Below are positions 8,253-16,662 of a stretch of 37,523 nucleotides of DNA, one piece after another; within the stretch, counting starts at the first letter, position 1; each line of letters begins with the position of its first letter. A program made the translations under genes and the position numbers. Under the pieces are notes generated by a model. That model did no database searches. It saw only the letters and a program-made list of their open reading frames with translations, and was not told where the DNA came from. Source of the stretch: an uncultured Saprospiraceae bacterium (GTDB taxonomy: Bacteria > Bacteroidota > Bacteroidia > Chitinophagales > Saprospiraceae); NCBI GenBank assembly GCA_937921825.1, contig CAKZVK010000118.1:1-37523 (forward strand), in the 5' to 3' direction.

Positions 8253-8846
8253 TTAATTCTCATTGATTTCTTGAATAAATTTTAATATCTCTTCACGGCC
8301 ATCTGTGCGATTAGCAGAGGTAAGAAACTCTGTAGGTAAGGATTCCCAGTGCTCTAGCAATCCCTGCTGTATTGTCTCTACGTTTTTCTCTAGTTCAGCA
8401 GGCTTCAGTTTATCGATTTTAGTGTAGGCTATCGCAAAAGGAATATGGTTCTCTCCTAGCCAATTAATGAATTCTAGATCATTTTGCTGCAAGGAATGCC
8501 TGCTATCGAGTAAGGAAAAGACACAATAGATCTGCTTTCTTTCTTTGAGGAAGTTATCAATCATGGCCTTCCATCGTCTCCTCTGTACCTTTGAGATTCT
8601 TGCATATCCATACCCTGGAAGATCTACTAGATACCAGCTTTCATTGATTAGGTAATAGTTGATAGTCTGTGTCTTACCAGGAGTAGAAGAGATACGTGCT
8701 ATATCCTTACGTCCTAGTAACATGTTTATAAGTGACGATTTTCCAACATTGGACCTTCCGATAAAGGCATATTCTGGGAATGTGGATTGAGGGCATTGGC
8801 TTAGTTTCTCAAAACTACCGACGAATTCTATGCTTTTTAATTTCAA
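8253..8846 (-). CDS. engB: Ribosome biogenesis GTPase YsxC/EngB
   Basis: 197 residues, normal for the family. All G motifs are visible: G1 GRSNVGKS (30-37), G2 STPGKT (54-59), G3 DLPGYG (75-80), G4 TKID (near 141) and a G5-like TSANR. EngB/YsxC helps late assembly of the large ribosomal subunit. The start is a TTG (8846-8844); the reading MKLKSIEFVGSF matches the usual N-terminus and no better start exists upstream. It is the first gene of a three-gene minus-strand unit with the acyltransferase and the exonuclease. Confidence 0.96.
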   Translation of the reverse strand: MKLKSIEFVGSFEKLSQCPQSTFPEYAFIGRSNVGKSSLINMLLGRKDIARISSTPGKTQTINYYLINESWYLVDLPGYGYARISKVQRRRWKAMIDNFLKERKQIYCVFSLLDSRHSLQQNDLEFINWLGENHIPFAIAYTKIDKLKPAELEKNVETIQQGLLEHWESLPTEFLTSANRTDGREEILKFIQEINEN

Positions 8847-8880
8847 TTAAAGAATCTTTAAAATTGGACTTACAATAATT

Positions 8881-8888
8881 TATGTTTG
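8881..8888 (+). promoter_or_regulatory. Bacteroidota -7 box candidate for the outer-membrane barrel gene
   Basis: TATGTTTG matches TAnnTTTG, 34 bases before the ATG at 8923. A TTG at 8864-8866 lies upstream, but at 14 bases the spacing is shorter than the usual 17-23. Confidence 0.4.
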
Positions 8889-8922
8889 AACTTTAAGGTT
8901 GTATTCTAAAATCTATCCAGTT

Positions 8923-9546
8923 ATGAAAACAATACAACTAATTACCCTTCTTTTTCTTTCACTTCTTTCTACTCAAGGTCTGTCCCAGCTAGGGGTAAAG
9001 TTAGGTATTCATTCATTTGATATTTCTTCTCCAAGTGATATTATTAGCAACGATAATACTACTATTTCCTATAACGATGCGCAAATAGGATTTCAAGGAG
9101 GACTTTTTGGTAAGATTAACTTGGGTAATTTCTTTATTGAGCCTAGAGTAATGTTTCATTCTACAGAGGTATCATATACTCTGAATGGGAATAACGGAAC
9201 TGTAATATCTAATGTAAGGAATGAATCATTTACAAATCTTGATATTCCGCTATTAGTAGGTACGAAAATACTTTTTTTCGATGCTTTTCTTGGCCCTGTT
9301 GCTCATATCCATCTTAATTCGACATCAGATATAGTGGAGCTGTCAGAGTATTCTAGGATGTTTAATAGTGCAGAATATGGATTTAGAGCAGGTCTTGGTT
9401 TTGAGCTAGGTAATGTTCTATTATCGTTAGAATATGAAGGAAATTTCTCAAATTTTGGTGATCATATAACGATTTCTGGTCAGGATTTTGACTTTGGAGA
9501 GAAGCCTTCTAGATGGTTAGTTAATATTGGAATCAATATTTTTTAA
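8923..9546 (+). CDS. Outer-membrane beta-barrel protein, PorT-like size class
   Basis: 207 residues from ATG 8923, preferred over an in-frame TTG at 8899 because it begins the signal peptide directly (KTIQLITLLFLSLLSTQGLSQ). The mature chain alternates hydrophobic and polar residues with many Gly and aromatics (GVKLGIHSF, FIEPRVMFHS, YGFRAGLGFELG) and ends with an aromatic residue (WLVNIGINIF). This is the usual pattern of small 8-10 strand barrels annotated as 'PorT family' or 'outer membrane beta-barrel' in Bacteroidota. The cargo or role is unknown. It stands alone, with its own terminator. Confidence 0.82.
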   Translation: MKTIQLITLLFLSLLSTQGLSQLGVKLGIHSFDISSPSDIISNDNTTISYNDAQIGFQGGLFGKINLGNFFIEPRVMFHSTEVSYTLNGNNGTVISNVRNESFTNLDIPLLVGTKILFFDAFLGPVAHIHLNSTSDIVELSEYSRMFNSAEYGFRAGLGFELGNVLLSLEYEGNFSNFGDHITISGQDFDFGEKPSRWLVNIGINIF

Positions 9547-9574
9547 CCATTGGTACGAAATTAGCATAGTAAAG

Positions 9575-9636
9575 GTTGCAGGAATACTGCAACTGTTAAA
9601 ACCAAAGAAGAGCTCTAAGTAATTAGGGCTCTTTTT
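9575..9636 (+). terminator. Double hairpin with terminator between the barrel gene and smc
   Basis: First hairpin: GTTGCAG (9575-9581) with CTGCAAC (9587-9593). Second: AAGAGCTCTA (9608-9617) with TAGGGCTCTT (9624-9633), 10 bp with one G-T pair, then T to 9636. The second is a good rho-independent terminator for the plus-strand gene. It also lies just past the smc stop. Confidence 0.75.
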
Positions 9637-9639
9637 CGT

Positions 9640-12600
9640 TTAATTCATGTTTACCGTTTGGAATACCTCCGAATGTTCGTACTCCCTGAAATCTACTTGT
9701 GTTATACCTGAAATACCCTGTTCCTGCATGTATACTCCATAAAGTAGGTCCATATTAGCCATCGTAGACTTATTATGCGTAATAACTATGAACTGAGAGG
9801 CATCCGCAAATCTTCTGATTAGCTTTGAGAACTTTTGAATGTTCAGATCATCTAATGGCGCATCGACCTCATCAAAAATACAGAATGGTGCAGGTTTCAG
9901 TAGATATAATGAAAAGAGTAAAGCGGTAGCGGTAAGTGTTTTCTCCCCACCAGATAACTGATTTAGAACTTTAGGTCTCTTGCCTTTAGGTTTCGCAATG
10001 ATTTCTATACCCGAGTTAAGTGGGTCTTCTGTGTCAAATAGGATCAGATCACAATCATCTTCAGCCGAGAATAAACTTCTAAATACTTCTTTGAAATTTT
10101 CTCGCACCTTATGGAAGGCAGTCATGAATTTCTCCGTTGCATCACTATCTATTTCTTTGATCGTTTCCAGTAGAGATGCCTTCGCCTCTAGGATATCATT
10201 CTTCTGAGCCTCCATGGACTCAAATCTCTCCAGTATTTCATCATAGGCTTCTACAGCCATAGGATTGATCTCGCCATAATTGTCGAGACGTCTTTTTACT
10301 TTTTCAAAGGCTTCTAGGACGGCAGGAATGTCTTCTATTTCAGAAAGAACTTCTTCATGGGAAATGGACTTGATGTCTATATTGAACTCTATCATCAGCC
10401 TATCCATAGATGACCTTAGTTCGAATTCAATACCTTTCAGCTCATCCTTTAAGTTGTTGACCTTAAGTTGTGAGTCTTGTAAGGCTTTATTCAATTTCTT
10501 TAGCCTCTCCTCTTTTTCTGTTACAACTTCCCTTTTTGTAAAGAAGCTGTTTTCAGTATCACCAAGAGCTTTTTGCTTTTCATCTCTTATGGCATAACTG
10601 TCTATCAGTTCCTTCTTGACAGTTTCCAAGCCTTCTTGGGTGGTCTTAAATTCCGCATTGAGGTTTGTTATTTCTGTATCTGCTTCTGAGGTTTTTTCCT
10701 TGAGCTCTGAGATCTGGTCTGTTATGAATTCCAGTTCCTTCTGTAGAGTAGACAGCGTATTCTGATGTTGTACCCACTCTAGTTGAGCATTATTGAAGTG
10801 GCTGCTTATCTCACCGAAGTCTTTTGCGATCTCCTCTATAATCCCAGACTGGCTAGAGATGGTATCTTTTTTAGTGGCAATAGAGGAGACTATAAGTTGA
10901 AGGTCAGATTTGAAATTCAGAATTTGGTGCTGGTTGCTACTCGTAAGATTAAGAAACTCATCTATCCTAGACTTTTCTGCCTGCTTTCTAGATTCCAAAC
11001 TACTCATTATGGTATTATACTGAGCTAGTTCTATATCAACTTTATTTTTTTCAGTAATGCAGGTATCTATTTGTTCTTCTATACCCACTATGTTGAGTTT
11101 GCTTAGCTCTTCATTAGCTTGAGTTAATTCTCCTTCTATTTTAGTTACTTGTTCCTTTCCTTCTGTAAGTGATTTTTTCAAGTCATTGATTACTTGCTGT
11201 CTCCCTATTCGCTTTCCATCAAAGAGACCTATGGAGCCACCTGTAACTGTATGCCTTGTTCTCTTGGACTCACCTGTGGGAGAGATATAGATCACATCTT
11301 CTGAAGGGAAGTTTCTACTCAGGACTTTTTCATTGTCCACAATGACTACATTACCTAGTAAGTGCTGCATAAGACCCTCGTATTTCTTCTCATACTTTAT
11401 CACACCAAGTGCAGGCTCTCCTAGATGATCATAAAGCAGTACCTCATTGCTTTGAGTTTCGCTGAAAGAAGAAAGTATAAAGAACTTAGATTTTCCTCTT
11501 TGAGCATTCTTTAGCAAGTTGATAGATTCTCTGGCCTGCTCTATATCATCAAGTACAAAGTAATTAAGGTATGGCTCTAAAAACGATTCTAAGGCATTTC
11601 TATATTCGTCTTTACAATCAATAATGTCAGCTAGTAAAGGTTTCTTGACCTTCCATTCTTTGAAGAGGAACTTAGAGGATTCTGGAAATCCTTCCAGATT
11701 GTTCATCATGTCTTCAAGTAGCTTGAGCTCATTAGTCTGAGCATCTATAGTTCTATTTAGAGTGAGCAGTTGAGAGTTATAGTCCTCTATTTGTGATTCT
11801 ATCTCCTGCTTCTTAAGGGCTAGTTCTGCCTTTTCTTTATTTAGATTCTCAATTTTTGAATTTACACCTTCTAGTTCCGTATTAGATTTTGCAATCTTGT
11901 TTTTAAGAGTTGCGATTTCTACGTCTATAGATTGTAGTTCTACTTCTATATGAGTCTTATTGTTATTCAGATTGGTAGTGGAAGAATTCAGTTCTATGAC
12001 AGATTTTTCTAGACTGAATCTCTTATCCTCTAGTTCTTTCAGTTCATCTAAGTCAGAAGAATTTTCTCCTTGTATATCCTTCCTTCTATTTTCTATTTCG
12101 TCAAACTTCGACTTCCAAGAAAGGAATCTTGTTTCTAAGTTTTCGCTTTGACTCAATAGCTCATCTACTGCTGCTTGCTTTGTATTTGCTTCAGCTGTCA
12201 GTTCATTGAATTTGGAACTGAAGGAGGTTTTATTGTTAGTGACCCTCTGGATGTTTTTCTGAATGAAAGACTCATTTTGGACGAGCATATCTTGCTTGCC
12301 CTCGGATTTCCTGATTACATCTATAAGTTCACTAAATTCTTTCTGTTGGTGATTGAGGAGTTGCTCACTATCTAGATGTGCTTTCTTGGTCTTTTCTATA
12401 TCTGCTTCTAGGGTATGTACTTTGTTGGTGATTTCTGTATAGTCACCTTGGTGCTGACCAAGATTAGATTTAAGATCAGCTTCTTTTTTGATAGCCTCAC
12501 TTTGAGAGACTACTGCCTTTTGTATACTAAGCTCTTTGTATTTTTCTTTTAGCTCGTAGTACTTCTTGGTTCTTTTGGCTTGCTTCTCGAATTTCTTCAA

Positions 12601-13203
12601 GTTGGCTTGGAGTTCGAATAGGATATCATCTACCCTATCTAGGTCTCCTTGCGCACTATTGAGTTTGAGAATGGTTTCTCTTTTTCTTGTTTTGTACTTG
12701 GCGATTCCAGCGCCTTGCTCGAACATTTTCCGTCTAGCATTATCCTTATCACTAAGAATATCATCGACCATGCCTAGCTCTATAATTGCGTAGCTATTAG
12801 ATCCGATACCAGTATCTAGAAAAAGATTTCGAATATCTTTCAGTCGGCAGGTGACATCATTGATACGATATTCACTTTCATTATTACTGTATAAGATTCT
12901 AGAAACCTTTACTTGGTCAAACTCTAGAGGGATTAGCTTCTTAGAGTTATCAAAGGTCATAGACACCTGAGCCATACCAGCCTTCTTCTTACTCTTGGTA
13001 CCATTAAAGATGACATCTACCATCTTTTCCAATCGCAGTTCTTTGCTCTTTTGCTCTCCTAGTACCCATCTGATAGCGTCTACAATATTAGACTTACCAG
13101 AACCATTGGGTCCGACTATACCTATGATCTCATCATTAAAATTAATGACGGTATCATTAGCAAAACTCTTGAATCCTTTTATCTGTAGACTTCTTAACTT
13201 CAC
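9640..13203 (-). CDS. smc: Chromosome segregation protein SMC
   Basis: 1187 residues, the normal length. The N-terminal ATPase half has Walker A GPNGSGKS (31-38) after the family start KGFKSFA. Two long coiled-coil arms (about 170-500 and 660-1010) flank a hinge near 510-660. The C-terminal half has the ABC signature LSGGEK (from residue 1083) and Walker B IFDEVDAPLDD. SMC dimers, normally with ScpA/ScpB, entrap and compact the chromosome; the partner genes are not in this window. The start is GTG at 13203, fixed by the conserved first ten residues. Many short open frames on the opposite strand are shadows of the coiled-coil codons. Confidence 0.97.
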   Translation of the reverse strand: MKLRSLQIKGFKSFANDTVINFNDEIIGIVGPNGSGKSNIVDAIRWVLGEQKSKELRLEKMVDVIFNGTKSKKKAGMAQVSMTFDNSKKLIPLEFDQVKVSRILYSNNESEYRINDVTCRLKDIRNLFLDTGIGSNSYAIIELGMVDDILSDKDNARRKMFEQGAGIAKYKTRKRETILKLNSAQGDLDRVDDILFELQANLKKFEKQAKRTKKYYELKEKYKELSIQKAVVSQSEAIKKEADLKSNLGQHQGDYTEITNKVHTLEADIEKTKKAHLDSEQLLNHQQKEFSELIDVIRKSEGKQDMLVQNESFIQKNIQRVTNNKTSFSSKFNELTAEANTKQAAVDELLSQSENLETRFLSWKSKFDEIENRRKDIQGENSSDLDELKELEDKRFSLEKSVIELNSSTTNLNNNKTHIEVELQSIDVEIATLKNKIAKSNTELEGVNSKIENLNKEKAELALKKQEIESQIEDYNSQLLTLNRTIDAQTNELKLLEDMMNNLEGFPESSKFLFKEWKVKKPLLADIIDCKDEYRNALESFLEPYLNYFVLDDIEQARESINLLKNAQRGKSKFFILSSFSETQSNEVLLYDHLGEPALGVIKYEKKYEGLMQHLLGNVVIVDNEKVLSRNFPSEDVIYISPTGESKRTRHTVTGGSIGLFDGKRIGRQQVINDLKKSLTEGKEQVTKIEGELTQANEELSKLNIVGIEEQIDTCITEKNKVDIELAQYNTIMSSLESRKQAEKSRIDEFLNLTSSNQHQILNFKSDLQLIVSSIATKKDTISSQSGIIEEIAKDFGEISSHFNNAQLEWVQHQNTLSTLQKELEFITDQISELKEKTSEADTEITNLNAEFKTTQEGLETVKKELIDSYAIRDEKQKALGDTENSFFTKREVVTEKEERLKKLNKALQDSQLKVNNLKDELKGIEFELRSSMDRLMIEFNIDIKSISHEEVLSEIEDIPAVLEAFEKVKRRLDNYGEINPMAVEAYDEILERFESMEAQKNDILEAKASLLETIKEIDSDATEKFMTAFHKVRENFKEVFRSLFSAEDDCDLILFDTEDPLNSGIEIIAKPKGKRPKVLNQLSGGEKTLTATALLFSLYLLKPAPFCIFDEVDAPLDDLNIQKFSKLIRRFADASQFIVITHNKSTMANMDLLYGVYMQEQGISGITQVDFREYEHSEVFQTVNMN

Positions 13204-13210
13204 AAGAGGA

Positions 13211-13218
13211 CAAATATA
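13211..13218 (-). promoter_or_regulatory. -7 box (TATATTTG) directly upstream of smc
   Basis: On the minus strand TATATTTG matches TAnnTTTG exactly and ends 7 bases before the GTG start of smc. I see no TTG at the -33 position. If used, the mRNA would start within a few bases of the start codon. Confidence 0.45.
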
Positions 13219-13381
13219 GTTTTTTCATCTATATAGCTTAATTTCATATGTTCTACTTTCTCTTATATTTATGAACATTATTTTATGACAAAAGAGAGCT
13301 TGGATTAGCTTTCGGAAGGAACAATTTTTGGACCTTTCGTCTTAGATTAATAATACCTACAGATACAAAGATTTACATATT

Positions 13382-15583
13382 ATGACGAACACATATATTA
13401 AATACCTGATGATACTAGTATTGGTTTTTCCTATGTGTAAAACTGTTGAAAATTTACCTGAACAAAAGATGACAATGGAAAAAGTGAAACCAACTCCACC
13501 TAAAGCAAGAATGTCAGCTCACGAGATGACAATGCATGGAGATAGAAGAGTAGATAACTACTACTGGATGAAACTGTCGGATGAACAGAAGAATGCAGAA
13601 ACCCCAGATGATCAAACTAAAGAAGTAGTGGATTACCTAGATGCTGAAAATGAGTATACCAGTAAGATGACGAAGCACCTTGAGGGCTTCCAAGATAAAC
13701 TCTATGATGAAATAGTGGGCCGAATCAAACAATCAGACAAATCTGTCCCCTATTATAAGAACGGGTATTATTATCTCACTCGATACGATGAAGGCAAAGA
13801 ATACCCCATCTATGGCAGAAAGAAATCCAGCTTAGAATCGCCAGAGGAGCTACTCCTCGATGTAAATGCACTAGCGGAAGGATTTGATTACTATGCTGCT
13901 AGAGGACTCTCAGTAAGTCCAAATAATGAAATCTTGGGTTATGGTGAGGATACCTTATCCAGAAGGATATATACCTTAAAATTCAAAGATCTAAAATCTG
14001 GAGCTCTGCTGCCAGATGTAATAGAGAATACAACTGGCTCCATGGTATGGGCTAATGATAACAAGACAGTATTCTATACTAGGAAGGATAAGTCTCTTAG
14101 GTCTTATAAGATATTCAAACATATACTAGGAACATCAACTGATACTGATCAAGAAATCTATCACGAAAAAGATGAGACTTTTTCTACCTATGTATACAAG
14201 ACAAAATCACAGAAGTACATTGTAATAGGTTCTTTTGCGACCCTATCCAGTGATTTTAGAATCTTAGAAGCAGATAATCCCGAGGGAGAGTTTAGATTAT
14301 TCCAAGCACGAGAGCGCAAGCATGAGTATGACATTTCTCACTATGATGGTAATTGGTACATCCGGACTAATAAAGATGGGGCTAAGAACTTTAAGGTTAT
14401 GATTACGCCTGAGAATGCTACATCAGTAGAGAATTGGAAGGATTTCATGGGCCATAAGGATGATGTTTTGATTTCTGGCTTAGAAATATTCAAGAATCAT
14501 CTTGTTGTAAATGAAAGAATAGAGGGTATCACGAAAGTGAAAGTTGCTAACTGGGATGATCTGGATAATAGTCATTACATAGACTTTGGCGAAGAAGCCT
14601 ATATGGCCTATTCTACCACTAATCCAGAATTCGACTCCGATAAAGTAAGAATCTACTTTTCATCGATGACGACTCCTGGTACCACTTATGATTATGATAT
14701 GAATTCCAAGAAATTGGAATTAATGAAGCGCCAAGAAGTTGTAGGGACTTTCAATGCTGAGGACTATCAGTCAGAACGATTCAGAGTGACAGCAGCTGAT
14801 GGTGCTCAAGTGCCAGTAAGTTTAGTCTATAAGAAAGGGTATAAAAAAGATGGAAGCCAGCCTCTCCTATTATATGCTTATGGGTCATATGGAAACAGCA
14901 TGGATCCTTACTTCAGTTCTGTAAGATTGTCTCTGCTAGATAGAGGGTTCGCTTTTGCAATAGCACATATTAGAGGAGGTCAGGAACTCGGTAGGCAATG
15001 GTATGAAGATGGAAAACTGTTCAATAAGAAAAACACCTTTACAGACTTCATAGATGTAGGTCAGTATCTTACTAAAAATGGTTATACCTCATCTGACAAA
15101 ATGTTCTGTATGGGGGGATCAGCGGGAGGCTTACTTATAGGTGCTGTGATAAACATGGAGCCGAAGCTATGGAAAGGTGCCATCGCTGCTGTCCCTTTTG
15201 TAGATGTGGTAACAACGATGTTGGATGAAACAATACCTCTGACTACTGGTGAGTATGATGAATGGGGTAATCCTAATGACAAAGCCTACTATGATTACAT
15301 TAAAACTTACTCCCCTTATGATAATGTAGCAAAACAAGAGTATCCTCATCTCTTAGTGACAACAGGATATCATGATAGCCAAGTGCAATATTGGGAACCT
15401 GCTAAGTGGGTTGCTAAACTGCGAGAAATGAAAACAGACAATAACTCACTACTTCTGCATACCGAAATGGGTGCTGGTCATGGAGGAAAGTCGGGAAGAT
15501 TTCAGAGATATAGAGAGACAGCTCTAGAGTATGCTTTCTTACTGGATCTGGCTGGAAAGGCAGAAGGGGTACTTAAGAATTAA
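13382..15583 (+). CDS. S9A prolyl oligopeptidase family protein (oligopeptidase B-like)
   Basis: 733 residues. A hydrophobic N-terminus (residues 7-18) with Cys19 suggests export, perhaps as a lipoprotein, though VFPMC is a poor lipobox. The N-terminal seven-bladed propeller covers about residues 60-480, opening with the typical DNYYWMKLSD. The alpha/beta-hydrolase domain follows, with Ser580 in GGSAGG, Asp665 in GYHDSQV and His700 in GAGHGG forming the triad. RGGQELGRQWYEDGK is the hallmark block before the serine. These enzymes cut short peptides after basic residues (oligopeptidase B) or after proline; the YWEP and HGGKSGR context favours the oligopeptidase B branch. It overlaps the convergent glycosyltransferase gene by 11 bp. 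Confidence 0.93.
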   Translation: MTNTYIKYLMILVLVFPMCKTVENLPEQKMTMEKVKPTPPKARMSAHEMTMHGDRRVDNYYWMKLSDEQKNAETPDDQTKEVVDYLDAENEYTSKMTKHLEGFQDKLYDEIVGRIKQSDKSVPYYKNGYYYLTRYDEGKEYPIYGRKKSSLESPEELLLDVNALAEGFDYYAARGLSVSPNNEILGYGEDTLSRRIYTLKFKDLKSGALLPDVIENTTGSMVWANDNKTVFYTRKDKSLRSYKIFKHILGTSTDTDQEIYHEKDETFSTYVYKTKSQKYIVIGSFATLSSDFRILEADNPEGEFRLFQARERKHEYDISHYDGNWYIRTNKDGAKNFKVMITPENATSVENWKDFMGHKDDVLISGLEIFKNHLVVNERIEGITKVKVANWDDLDNSHYIDFGEEAYMAYSTTNPEFDSDKVRIYFSSMTTPGTTYDYDMNSKKLELMKRQEVVGTFNAEDYQSERFRVTAADGAQVPVSLVYKKGYKKDGSQPLLLYAYGSYGNSMDPYFSSVRLSLLDRGFAFAIAHIRGGQELGRQWYEDGKLFNKKNTFTDFIDVGQYLTKNGYTSSDKMFCMGGSAGGLLIGAVINMEPKLWKGAIAAVPFVDVVTTMLDETIPLTTGEYDEWGNPNDKAYYDYIKTYSPYDNVAKQEYPHLLVTTGYHDSQVQYWEPAKWVAKLREMKTDNNSLLLHTEMGAGHGGKSGRFQRYRETALEYAFLLDLAGKAEGVLKN

Positions 15584-16661
15584 ATACAGAGTGGTAGAGG
15601 TTAATTAGCTTCTGACTTTCTGCGTCCCATGTGTATTCATTTTTGTAAGCGAGGCAGTTTTCTGTAAGCCGTCTATACAGCTGTGGGTCTTCTAGAGTTC
15701 TAATTGCTGAAATGAGCTTTTCGGTACTATAGTCCTCTACCATCAGCCCCACCCTGTGCGCATTGAGGATATGCTCATATTCTGGGTAGTTCATATTTAT
15801 AGATGGGATATGAGCATGCATATAGTCAAAGAACTTATTAGCAAGTGAAAGTTTGTAATTGAGAGAATCGGCCCTAAGTATATTGAGACCAATGGAGCAT
15901 TCTTTCAAGATTCCAGGGATTTCATGCGGCAGTGTATAGCCTTTGAAAATGACATTTTCGAGAGAGCTCGCTTGCTCTCTAAGTGATGAATAGTTGTCTC
16001 CTTCTCCTATAAGAATAAGGGTATAATCCTTAAGCGTTTCCATGGCCTCTATGGCCAGTTCTACTCCTCTACCATCATTTAGAACTCCTAGGTAGACCAA
16101 GGTCTTGTTGTTCTGATACAACTCTGAAATACTAAAGGGCTGGGGAACATTTCTTATGACCTCATATGAGGTTTTGTATTTCTTTTCATAGTGATTTTTG
16201 AGAGAGAGATTAACAGTGTAGTTTTCCTTTATGTGGGGTAGGAAAATTTTAGCAATAAATTTCCAGATGCTTTTCTTGATAGGTCTTCCCGTTAGTTCGG
16301 GTACTTCGTAATAGATCTCATGCGCATCATGAAGTATTTTCTTTCTTCTAAATAAATTAGCTAGTGTGCAAGCAGGAATCGTATCTAAGTCTATAGCAAC
16401 AATAGCATCAGTAGAGCAGGACAAAAGAGAAATGAATAGTCTTAGGTTGAATTCGAGATAAAATAGAATCCCTGATTTAAAGACAGTACGGATAATAATA
16501 TGTGCTGTATAGGTTGAGGTGTTTTCTGCTGAGTTTTTTGATCTAGAAATCCACTGTACAGAGTAGCCGGCTTCAGATAGTGAGGCGGTTATCCGCTTGA
16601 GTCTTCTGTCATACTCATGGAAGGAAGTAGAGCAGATTGTTATAGTCTTGGAGCTACTCAT
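15573..16661 (-). CDS. Glycosyltransferase, GT4-like (GT-B fold)
   Basis: 362 residues. The N-terminal domain begins ICSTSFHEYDRRLKRITASL and contains the DAHEIYYE block common in family 4-like enzymes. The C-terminal Rossmann-type domain begins LVYLGVLNDGRGVELAIEAM and ends with the nucleotide-sugar region (LKECSIGLNILRAD, then ANKFFDYMHAHIPSI). It transfers sugar from an NDP-sugar to an unknown acceptor, probably in surface glycan synthesis. Its ATG follows the recQ stop by one base, so both are cotranscribed, without an obvious functional link. The 3' end overlaps the S9 peptidase gene. Confidence 0.86.
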   Translation of the reverse strand: MSSSKTITICSTSFHEYDRRLKRITASLSEAGYSVQWISRSKNSAENTSTYTAHIIIRTVFKSGILFYLEFNLRLFISLLSCSTDAIVAIDLDTIPACTLANLFRRKKILHDAHEIYYEVPELTGRPIKKSIWKFIAKIFLPHIKENYTVNLSLKNHYEKKYKTSYEVIRNVPQPFSISELYQNNKTLVYLGVLNDGRGVELAIEAMETLKDYTLILIGEGDNYSSLREQASSLENVIFKGYTLPHEIPGILKECSIGLNILRADSLNYKLSLANKFFDYMHAHIPSINMNYPEYEHILNAHRVGLMVEDYSTEKLISAIRTLEDPQLYRRLTENCLAYKNEYTWDAESQKLINLYHSVFNS

Positions 16662-16662
16662 T

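Noticed and set aside
9980-13219. Small plus-strand open frames over smc
   Set aside because: They are Ser/Phe-rich complements of Lys/Glu coiled-coil codons, with no start context or family resemblance.
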